Below the pieces are notes generated by a model. That model worked only from the letters and a program-made list of their open reading frames with translations. It was not told where the DNA came from and did no database searches. DNA of 64,000 nt from Oleiagrimonas sp964566965 (lineage in GTDB: Bacteria > Pseudomonadota > Gammaproteobacteria > Xanthomonadales > Rhodanobacteraceae), in contig CAZMKO010000001.1 of the NCBI GenBank assembly GCA_964566965.1, forward strand, positions 10,547 to 74,546. Direction: 5' to 3'. The translations under genes were made by a program, and so were the position numbers. Shown here piece after piece: positions 53,518-60,189 of the stretch. The first letter of the stretch is position 1. Each line of letters opens with the position of its first letter.

Positions 53518-54486
53518 TCACTGTGGCGACTGGAATCCGTATTTCTTGTAGACCGCCCGCGCCTGCGGGCCGGTCATGAACTTGACGAAAGCGCGCGCGG
53601 CGCCCGGGTGCGGTGCATCCTTCATGCGCGCGGCCGTGTAGGTGGCGGTGGAGTTCTGCGCGTCGGGAATGGCGATCGTCTCCACCGGATGATGCAGGAT
53701 GTGCTGCTGATAGTAGACCTCGGTCGCCCACACCGGCGCCGCGTCCGCCTTGCCTTCGAGGATGCGCAACGGCGACTGGCGATGATGGATGCGGGTCAGG
53801 TAGGTACTGCCGTCGTCCACCTTGCGTTTCATGATCGCCTCGTCGAGCGCCTCCCCGCCGGCCTTGCGATAGCTGGACTGGATCTGCCGCGCGATGCCCT
53901 CCCACTGCGGGTTGGGCATGCTCACGCGCACATCGTCGCGACCAAGATCCTTCAGTCCATGGACATGTCCCGGGTTGCCGGCCGGCACCATGATCGCCAG
54001 CGGATTGCGCGCATAGTCCACGGTTTCAGCAAACCAGTGGTGCGCCTTCTGGCGCTCGGCGATGGCTCCCTTTCCGGCCGTATAGACGTCCGGTTTCAGC
54101 GCAATGCGCAGGTTGCCCATGACCAACGATCCCGATTCGATCTGCTTGGCCAGGATGCCCGGTGGCAGGGTTTCGACGTAAACGCGTTGGTACGCCGGAT
54201 ACGCTTTCTTGAAGGCCGCCACCAGGTCATGCACGACCATGAACTGGTTGCCGGCAAAAAACACCACCAGCTGCGGATCGACGATATCGCCATGCAGGTC
54301 GGCGATGGCATCCACCGGCGCCACCTGGAATGGCACCCCGCCCTCGGGCGGCGGGTTCCAGGGCGGCAGATAATCTTTCCCGGGCTTGCCGTCCGCAGCG
54401 AATGCCGCGGTACACAGTGCCATGGCCGCCAGGGCCAATGCCCAAAGGGACAGCACGCGAACGCCGCCGTGTCGAATCGATGTCAT
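53518..54486 (-). CDS. orphan periplasmic substrate-binding protein, ModA-like
   Basis: The 322-residue protein has a signal peptide (to AAFA, about residue 30) and a type II periplasmic-binding fold of the ModA/sulfate-binding kind: LVVFFAGNQFMVVHDLVAAFKKAYP, a central hinge with RNPLAIMVPAGNPGHVHGLKDLG and C-terminal GAARAFVKFMTGPQARAVYKKYGF. No ABC permease or ATPase is nearby. It may deliver a sulfur anion or a metal oxyanion to the cytochromes or a sensor. The ligand is unknown. Confidence 0.82.
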   Translation of the reverse strand: MTSIRHGGVRVLSLWALALAAMALCTAAFAADGKPGKDYLPPWNPPPEGGVPFQVAPVDAIADLHGDIVDPQLVVFFAGNQFMVVHDLVAAFKKAYPAYQRVYVETLPPGILAKQIESGSLVMGNLRIALKPDVYTAGKGAIAERQKAHHWFAETVDYARNPLAIMVPAGNPGHVHGLKDLGRDDVRVSMPNPQWEGIARQIQSSYRKAGGEALDEAIMKRKVDDGSTYLTRIHHRQSPLRILEGKADAAPVWATEVYYQQHILHHPVETIAIPDAQNSTATYTAARMKDAPHPGAARAFVKFMTGPQARAVYKKYGFQSPQ

Positions 54487-54528
54487 GGATGGTTCTCCCT
54501 TGGTGGTGCCCCGGATGGATGTGCCGCA

Positions 54529-55398
54529 CTACAGCGGCATCACCGCGTAGCCTTTCTGCTGCAGCTCCGTGACGGTGGTCAGTGCCGACAGGGCCACGGT
54601 CACGTCCTTGTCCAGCCAGTCGTACTCGAAATGATGTTCGGCCACGGCCTGCCCGCATACCGCCACGTCGATGCCGTCCTTGCGCAACTCGCGGATCACG
54701 GCCAGGTTGGGATTGGCCACGCCGAACTGCTTCCGGTAGTGCACATCGTCCAGCATCATGTCGGTGGCCGGCCCGGACGCGATAGCCACGAATTTCATGT
54801 GCTGCAACGGCACGCCGGCACCGGCATACAGGTTCACCGTGCGTGCGACACGCTGCAGCGCCGGATTGATCTTGGACGGATCCTCGCTGCCACGGGTCAT
54901 CGCGAACACCACCTTGTAGGTGGCATCGGGATCGGGCTGGTAGGCCGCATGCGGCAACGGATGCATCTGGCCGGCGTGCGTGACCACCGGGGTCTGCCAG
55001 AAATCGTCGCCGGCCATGGCCATGGTGGAAGCGAAAGCCATGCCGACAACGGCAGCGGCGCGGGTCATGCGGTTCATCGACGGATCTCCTTCATCGGCGT
55101 CATCACAGATACTTTCCAGCAACGCGGGCAGTCGCGCGTCGAGCCGGTCGTCAAGGCGGTAATACAACGTGCGCCCCTGACGTCGCTGCCGCACCAGCGA
55201 TTCCTCGCGCATGCGCGCCAGATGCTGGGACAGCGCCGAGGCGCTCAACCCCAGGCCGCGCGACAACTCACCGGCACTGGCCTCGCCGGACTTCAGCAGC
55301 CGGCACAGCACCAGCAAGCGCTGTGGATTACCCAGCGCACGCATCAAGCGGGCGGTGTCCTCCACCCGTTTGATGGTGGGCACACTTGTATCAGACAT
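54529..55398 (-). CDS. ArsR-family persulfide-sensor-like regulator joined in frame to a signal-bearing DsrE-family protein
   Basis: One 289-codon frame holds two proteins. Residues 1-107 match YgaV/BigR/SqrR regulators, with the helix-turn-helix SAGELSRGLGLSASALSQHLARM. Cys32 and Cys98 are 66 residues apart, the spacing of the paired sensing cysteines of SqrR. No stop follows. At residue 108 a fresh signal peptide begins (MNRMTRAAAVVGMAFASTMAMA), then a DsrE-like domain with VAVCGQAVAE. An AAGGAG site stands 8 bp before that Met (55077), so DsrE is probably also made alone. A true fusion would need to cross the membrane. A lost stop, a one-base error or a real membrane-bound regulator are all possible. 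Confidence 0.85.
   Translation of the reverse strand: MSDTSVPTIKRVEDTARLMRALGNPQRLLVLCRLLKSGEASAGELSRGLGLSASALSQHLARMREESLVRQRRQGRTLYYRLDDRLDARLPALLESICDDADEGDPSMNRMTRAAAVVGMAFASTMAMAGDDFWQTPVVTHAGQMHPLPHAAYQPDPDATYKVVFAMTRGSEDPSKINPALQRVARTVNLYAGAGVPLQHMKFVAIASGPATDMMLDDVHYRKQFGVANPNLAVIRELRKDGIDVAVCGQAVAEHHFEYDWLDKDVTVALSALTTVTELQQKGYAVMPL
55086..55091 (-). promoter_or_regulatory. internal ribosome-binding site for the DsrE part
   Basis: On the minus strand AAGGAG lies 8 bp before ATG 55077, inside the joined ArsR-DsrE frame. It is a strong site and marks the likely start of a separate exported DsrE protein of 182 residues. Confidence 0.75.
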
Positions 55399-55425
55399 GT
55401 TTTAGTGAAATATGAAAATTCGCGA
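55399..55425. promoter_or_regulatory. AT-rich divergent control region of the sulfur operon
   Basis: Between the regulator start and dusB lies an AT-rich island with TGAAA repeats (TAGTGAAATATGAAAATTCG) in otherwise GC-rich DNA. It directly precedes the regulator start, which has no ribosome site. It is the natural place for promoter and operator; exact boxes are not certain. Confidence 0.45.
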
Positions 55426-55510
55426 AAAGGGTTACCGATGTGCGGGAACTTGTCCACCCCCGTTACCCGTCCCGCCGCGGGAGCCCGCCCGCAACGGGTA
55501 CAATGACGGC

Positions 55511-56497
55511 ATGCAGATCGGACCCCACATCATCGACCCGCCGGTCGCGCTGGCCCCGATGGCCGGCGTCACCGACAAGCCGTTCCGGGTGCTGTGCAAG
55601 CGCCTGGGCGCCGGCCTGGCGGTGTCCGAGATGACCACGGCCGACCCGCGCCTGTGGCACACGGCCAAATCGCGCCACCGCATGGACCATGTCGGCGAAC
55701 CGGACCCGATCGCGGTGCAGATCGCCGGCTACGACCCCGGCATGCTGGCCGACGCCGCGCGCCACAACGTGGAGCACGGCGCGCAGATCATCGACATCAA
55801 CATGGGCTGCCCGGCCAAGAAGGTATGCAACGTATGGTCGGGCTCGGCGTTGCTGCAGGATCCGCCGCTGGTGGGACGCATCTGCCGCGCGGTGGTCGAA
55901 GCGGTCGACGTGCCGGTGACGCTGAAATTCCGCACCGGCTGGGACCGCGAGCACAAGAACGCCCTGGACATCGCGCGCATCGCCGAGGACAGCGGCATCG
56001 CCGCGCTGGCCCTGCACGGACGCACCCGCGCCGAGAAATACGCCGGATTCGCCGAATACGAGACCATCGCGGCGGTCAAGGCGGCAACACGGCTTCCGCT
56101 GTTCGCCAACGGCGACGTCGATTCACCGGAAAAAGCGCGTCAGGTGCTCGACACGACCGGTGCCGACGGCCTGATGATCGGACGTGGCGCGCAGGGTCGA
56201 CCGTGGATCTTCCGCGAGATCGCGCACTACCTCGCCACCGGCGAAAAGCTGCCCGAGCCGACGCCCGACGAAGTCGGCGCCATCCTGTGCGGACACCTGG
56301 AAGACCTGTACGCCTTCTACGGCGAGCCCATGGGCGTGCGCATCGCGCGCAAGCATCTGGGCTGGTATGCCAAGGATCGCCCTGAAAACGCGGCCTTTCG
56401 TGCCGTCGCCAACCGCACCGATTCGGCCAGCGAGCAATGGCGGCTGACACGCGAATATTTTTCCGCCCTGGCGGACGGAATGGCCAATGCGGCCTGA
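55511..56497 (+). CDS. dusB: tRNA-dihydrouridine synthase B
   Basis: The 328-residue FMN enzyme reduces uridine to dihydrouridine in tRNA. Features are ALAPMAGVTDKPFR, VQIAGYDPGMLADAAR, INMGCPAKKV with the catalytic Cys, HGRTRAEKY and the GLMIGRGAQGRPWIF phosphate site. The sequence fits DusB, though fis is not next to it. A TACAAT box ends 6 bp before the ATG, so the mRNA could be nearly leaderless. Confidence 0.93.
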   Translation: MQIGPHIIDPPVALAPMAGVTDKPFRVLCKRLGAGLAVSEMTTADPRLWHTAKSRHRMDHVGEPDPIAVQIAGYDPGMLADAARHNVEHGAQIIDINMGCPAKKVCNVWSGSALLQDPPLVGRICRAVVEAVDVPVTLKFRTGWDREHKNALDIARIAEDSGIAALALHGRTRAEKYAGFAEYETIAAVKAATRLPLFANGDVDSPEKARQVLDTTGADGLMIGRGAQGRPWIFREIAHYLATGEKLPEPTPDEVGAILCGHLEDLYAFYGEPMGVRIARKHLGWYAKDRPENAAFRAVANRTDSASEQWRLTREYFSALADGMANAA

Positions 56498-56532
56498 GGT
56501 CGCGGTTTCCGGGGCATGTCGGCAAGCACCTT

Positions 56533-56671
56533 TCGCGGCTGAAGCCGCTCCCACCGGGCTTGCCTGGAACTTCAATCCTTCCCCTGTAGGAGGGGCTTCA
56601 GCCCCGATGGCCCGGGGTGGGCCAACACCTCGGCAAGTACGAAAGCATCGCGGCTGAAGCCGCTCCCACAG
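56533..56671. repeat. cluster of three REP-like palindromes (variants B, C, B)
   Basis: Units at 56533-56554 and 56645-56671 have the GGAGCGGCTTCAGCCGCGA core; the one at 56584-56610 reads GGAGGGGCTTCAGCCCCGA, with matched changes on both arms. They lie between the convergent dusB and esterase genes. Confidence 0.85.
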
Positions 56672-56700
56672 GGCTTGCCTGGAATTTCACCCACCCCGAA

Positions 56701-57615
56701 TCACCGCGACGCCTTCACGAAGGCACGCACGGCCGCTCCCAGCGATGCGCTGAACATGACGCTGTGGCCAAGTCCGTTGAAGCGATGTTGCGTGACCTCC
56801 AGGCCGGGAACACCCGACAGGGTGCGCGCCAGGGTATCCACGTCCGCCTTGTCATGCGCCGGCCCGGGGCCGCCACCACGACGGTGTTCGGCACTGCCGC
56901 GCATCAATACCAGTTGCGCGTGGACATGGTCCCCGCGCGCGGCAAAAGTCGTGGCCGCGTGTCGCATCAACGGCGCGTGCCACCACAACGAAGGGCTGGC
57001 GGCGGCATGGAAGTCGAACAGGCCGGGCCGGTCGAACAACGCATGCAACACCAGCAGGCCGCCGTAGGAGTGCCCCCAGATGCCAGACGTCGACGCGTCC
57101 ACCGGCCAGTCGACGCGGATGCGCGGCATCACGCGGTCAGCAAGGAAATCCAGGAACGCGTCGGCCCCGCCACCGCGTCGCCCGGGCACGCGCGGATCGA
57201 ACGCCGGCTTGCCGTCGGGCAGTGGCGGCGTGTAATCCAGCGAGCGCGCGTCGGTGTCGAAATAGGCGTCGGTGTCGTAGCCCACCGCCACCAGCAACAC
57301 GCTGCCGGTCAGCGGCGAGGCCTTCCGTGCGGCGGTCAAGGCGGCCATGGCGGCGTTGCCGTCGAGCAGGTACAGCACCGGATAGCCGTGAACCGGTGCC
57401 GGCCCCAGCGCCGCGACCTGAATGCGGTAGCGCTGATCGTGTGGTCCGACCAGGACGAACCGGCGCACGGTGGCGCGGTCCACGCCCACCGCCGTGGCCG
57501 CCGGCTGCGGCGCCGGCGGCCGGTGTGCATCGAAGCGTCGTGGCGGTGCCGCCCATGCCGTGGCCACCAGGCCGATGGCCAGCAGCGCGGCGGCGATCAA
57601 GCCGAGTCCTTTCAC
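56701..57615 (-). CDS. alpha/beta hydrolase, siderophore-esterase-like (IroE/BesA type)
   Basis: The 304-residue exported protein has a signal peptide and an alpha/beta hydrolase fold with PVLYLLDGNAAMAAL, the nucleophile GHSYGG and a late Asp/His (LGHSVMF). GIWGHSYGGLLVLHALFDRPGLFDFHAAASPSLWW is typical of periplasmic enterobactin/salmochelin esterases. The GTG at 57615 overlaps the TonB-receptor stop (GTGA), so the esterase is made with the receptor and would release iron from the imported siderophore. Confidence 0.85.
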   Translation of the reverse strand: MKGLGLIAAALLAIGLVATAWAAPPRRFDAHRPPAPQPAATAVGVDRATVRRFVLVGPHDQRYRIQVAALGPAPVHGYPVLYLLDGNAAMAALTAARKASPLTGSVLLVAVGYDTDAYFDTDARSLDYTPPLPDGKPAFDPRVPGRRGGGADAFLDFLADRVMPRIRVDWPVDASTSGIWGHSYGGLLVLHALFDRPGLFDFHAAASPSLWWHAPLMRHAATTFAARGDHVHAQLVLMRGSAEHRRGGGPGPAHDKADVDTLARTLSGVPGLEVTQHRFNGLGHSVMFSASLGAAVRAFVKASR

Positions 57616-59684
57616 AGTGTCAGGTTCATGCCCAGCCACAGCCGACGCCCGCTGTCGGTGGTTTTGTAGGTGTCATAGTCCAGACGCCGATCGGTCAGGT
57701 TGTACAGTGCGGCATTGAGCGTGACACGTTCGCCCAGGCGCCAGGACGCCCCCGCGTCGGCGGTGGCATAGGCGCCGTATTCGCGCACGATGCGCCCGTC
57801 CGATGTGGTGACCGGCTTGCCGGCGTCACCCGTGCGCAGCTGGGCGTTGATCTCGCTGCCATGGTAGTTGGCGGCGGCCCACAGTGTGACCACGCCGCTG
57901 GCCTTCCAGTCCACGCGCAGGTTGGCCATGTGCTTGGGCGTGCGCGCCAGGGCGTAGCCGCGATAGTCGCCACTCAACTGCTTCGAATCGGTCCGGGTGT
58001 AATTGCCGCTGAGGGTCCAGCCCGCACCCGGCGACCAGCGCGAAGTCAGTTCGACGCCGCGGATGCGCGCCTTGTCGACGTTGGTCCAGTAGTACACGCG
58101 ATAATTGGGGTCCTCGCTCCAACGCAGGTAGTTGCCGTCGGCATCCACCGGCTGCACGTCGGTGACCTTGTCGCGGAAACGGGTCTGGAACAGGGTCAAC
58201 CCGGCATGCAGGCCCGCGTGATTGTCCCACAGCGCCGACAACTCGGTACTGGTGCTGGTCTCCGGCGCCAGGTCCGGATCACCGATGATCACCGCGCAGT
58301 TGCCGTCCGGACCGTAGGTGCAACCACGACCGCCGGTGGTGTAGGCGTAACCCGGCGCGATCTGGCGGATTTCCGGTGCGCGAAAGCCGCGCGAAACGCC
58401 GCCCTTCAGGGTCAGCTGATCGGTGGCGTGCCATACGCCATACAGGCGCGGACTGAAGTGGTTGCCGTAGATCTGGTGGCGGTCCAGACGTACCCCGCCG
58501 GTCAGGGCGAAGCGCTCGCCCAAACGCCATTCGTCCTCGGCGAACACGGCTTTCTGGTCGATGCTGAAACGTGCGTTCTCGCCGGTGCGGCGGCCGGGAT
58601 TCTGGTCAAGCAGACGACTGTCGCGCCACTGTCCGCCCACCACCAGGTTGTGCGCGCCGAGCGGCATGGCCAGCTTCGCGTCCACGGTACGGTTGCGGAT
58701 CTCGGGCGCGCGCGCGCTGCGCACGAAATGCCCGTCGGCGTCCGCGTTGTAGTCGATGCGCTGCGTGGTTTCCTGGTACGCGGCCAGGTTGGTGGTACCC
58801 CAATCCCAACGCCCCTCGTACGACACCGACCCGTGCTCGCGCGGGTTGCGGTTGCGGGTACCGGCCGCGCCGTCGGCCAGGGTCCGCCCGCCGCGGTGGT
58901 CGCGGCGCACCCATTCGCGGCCGGCCTCCAGCAGGAGGTCCTGAAAGGCGTCCGGGGTGATCGCCAGCCGGGCATTGAGATCATCCTCACGTGCACCGGG
59001 CTGGCCGTACTGGAAATCGTCCTCGCGCTGCAGCAGGCGGTGGCCCCACAACTGCAGTCCGACCTTGTCGGCCAGCGGTCCGCCGGCATAGAACTGGCTC
59101 TGCCAGGTGTGCCCCGCGTCACCGTGCTCGGGCATGGTGACATCGGTACCCAGCGAACCGCTCCAGCGCGCCGGCACCTTGCGGGTGATGATGTTGATCA
59201 CGCCGCCCATGGCATCGGAGCCGTACAGCGACGACATCGGCCCACGCACCACCTCGATGTGGTCGATGGCCTCCAGCGGCGGGATAAAACTCTGCTCATA
59301 GCCGGCGTTGCCGTTGGTGCGGCTGTCACGGGTGCTCTGGCGCCTGCCGTCGACGAGGATCAACGTGTACGCACCGGGCATGCCGCGAATGAAGATGTCG
59401 CGCTCGCCGGCGGCGCCGGTGACGCTGACGCCCTCGACATGGCGCAGCGCATCGGTGAGATCGTGGAAGGGCCGGGTTTCCAGATCCTCGCGGGTGATCA
59501 CGCTGATGCTGGCCGGCGCGTCCTCGATCACCTGCTCGAAGCCGGTGGCGGTGACCACCATGCCCTTGAGATCGGACGGGTCGGTCTCCCCGGCCCAGGC
59601 CGGCACGACAAGCGCGGCTCCCAGGCAACAGGCCAGCAGGCGCAGGCGACGACGGCGAAGGGTGGGTGGGACAACATGATTCAT
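57612..59684 (-). CDS. TonB-dependent siderophore receptor, FepA/CirA-like
   Basis: The 690-residue outer-membrane receptor has a signal peptide (to VPAWA), a TonB box region (KGMVVTAT), a plug domain with FIRGMPGAYTLILVDGRR and VRGPMSSLYGSDAMGGVINIITR, and a 22-strand barrel ending in LWLGMNLTL. The plug resembles FepA/CirA-type catecholate receptors. The esterase downstream and a Fur box upstream support ferric-siderophore uptake. The start at 59684 follows CCGGAAAG. Confidence 0.92.
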   Translation of the reverse strand: MNHVVPPTLRRRRLRLLACCLGAALVVPAWAGETDPSDLKGMVVTATGFEQVIEDAPASISVITREDLETRPFHDLTDALRHVEGVSVTGAAGERDIFIRGMPGAYTLILVDGRRQSTRDSRTNGNAGYEQSFIPPLEAIDHIEVVRGPMSSLYGSDAMGGVINIITRKVPARWSGSLGTDVTMPEHGDAGHTWQSQFYAGGPLADKVGLQLWGHRLLQREDDFQYGQPGAREDDLNARLAITPDAFQDLLLEAGREWVRRDHRGGRTLADGAAGTRNRNPREHGSVSYEGRWDWGTTNLAAYQETTQRIDYNADADGHFVRSARAPEIRNRTVDAKLAMPLGAHNLVVGGQWRDSRLLDQNPGRRTGENARFSIDQKAVFAEDEWRLGERFALTGGVRLDRHQIYGNHFSPRLYGVWHATDQLTLKGGVSRGFRAPEIRQIAPGYAYTTGGRGCTYGPDGNCAVIIGDPDLAPETSTSTELSALWDNHAGLHAGLTLFQTRFRDKVTDVQPVDADGNYLRWSEDPNYRVYYWTNVDKARIRGVELTSRWSPGAGWTLSGNYTRTDSKQLSGDYRGYALARTPKHMANLRVDWKASGVVTLWAAANYHGSEINAQLRTGDAGKPVTTSDGRIVREYGAYATADAGASWRLGERVTLNAALYNLTDRRLDYDTYKTTDSGRRLWLGMNLTL

Positions 59685-59803
59685 CGACACTTTCCGGAAG
59701 GGCGGGCAAACGAATGGCGCGTCGTCCGGGGGCATGGAACGGATCCATGCCCCCGAACGACACACCCGAAAGACGCCACGATCGACAGTGGCGGCGCCAT
59801 ATT

Positions 59804-59822
59804 ATAAATGCGAATCATTCTC
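59804..59822 (-). promoter_or_regulatory. Fur box of the siderophore receptor
   Basis: ATAAATGCGAATCATTCTC matches about 14 of 19 positions of the Fur consensus. It lies 120 bp ahead of the receptor start, so iron should repress the receptor and esterase. Confidence 0.72.
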
Positions 59823-59912
59823 GTCAACATTCCGTTATGACATTCCCGCAAAAGCGTCTCCTGCGCATTGACCCTGCCCGATACACCGCGTACGCTCTCG
59901 TTGTTGCATTTC

Positions 59913-59936
59913 ATCGCTTTATTCGGATAAAGCGAT
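59913..59936. promoter_or_regulatory. perfect 24-bp palindrome just before the cobalamin aptamer
   Basis: A 10-bp stem (59913-59922 with 59927-59936) closes a TCGG loop, AT-rich in a GC-rich genome. It directly precedes the conserved part of the riboswitch and may overlap the metE promoter, so it is either an operator or a leading RNA hairpin. Confidence 0.55.
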
Positions 59937-59939
59937 AAT

Positions 59940-60027
59940 TAACAGGGAACCCGGTGTGAATCCGGGGCTGCCCCGCAACGGTATGTGGCCGATGTTTCCG
60001 ACACCGGCCTCGAGCCCGATACCTGAT
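59940..60027 (+). ncRNA. cobalamin riboswitch ahead of metE
   Basis: The conserved aptamer core is clear: CAGGGAACCCGGTGTGAATCC, then GGGGCTGCCCCGCAACGG, and the B12 box GAGCCCGATACCTG at about 60011-60024. It controls metE: with enough cobalamin the cell uses MetH and shuts off MetE. Two hairpins downstream, 60074-60091 and 60094-60111, are possible parts of the switch. Exact outer stem ends are approximate. Confidence 0.93.
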
Positions 60028-60189
60028 GCGACCGGAAAACCGGGAACCGACGCCCCGGCCTTCCGTCCGACCTGGCATGCCTTTGCATGCCGGTTCGCCC
60101 GCGGGGGCGAAGGTCGAAGGTGCGTGTGCCGACCGGTGCACGGCCGTCCCCTTCGTTCCTCTTGCACCCTTTTCCAAGAGGAATTCCAC

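Noticed and set aside
57222..59807. 861-codon plus-strand frame
   Set aside because: It is antisense to the TonB receptor and esterase, which have clear motifs, signals and a Fur box.
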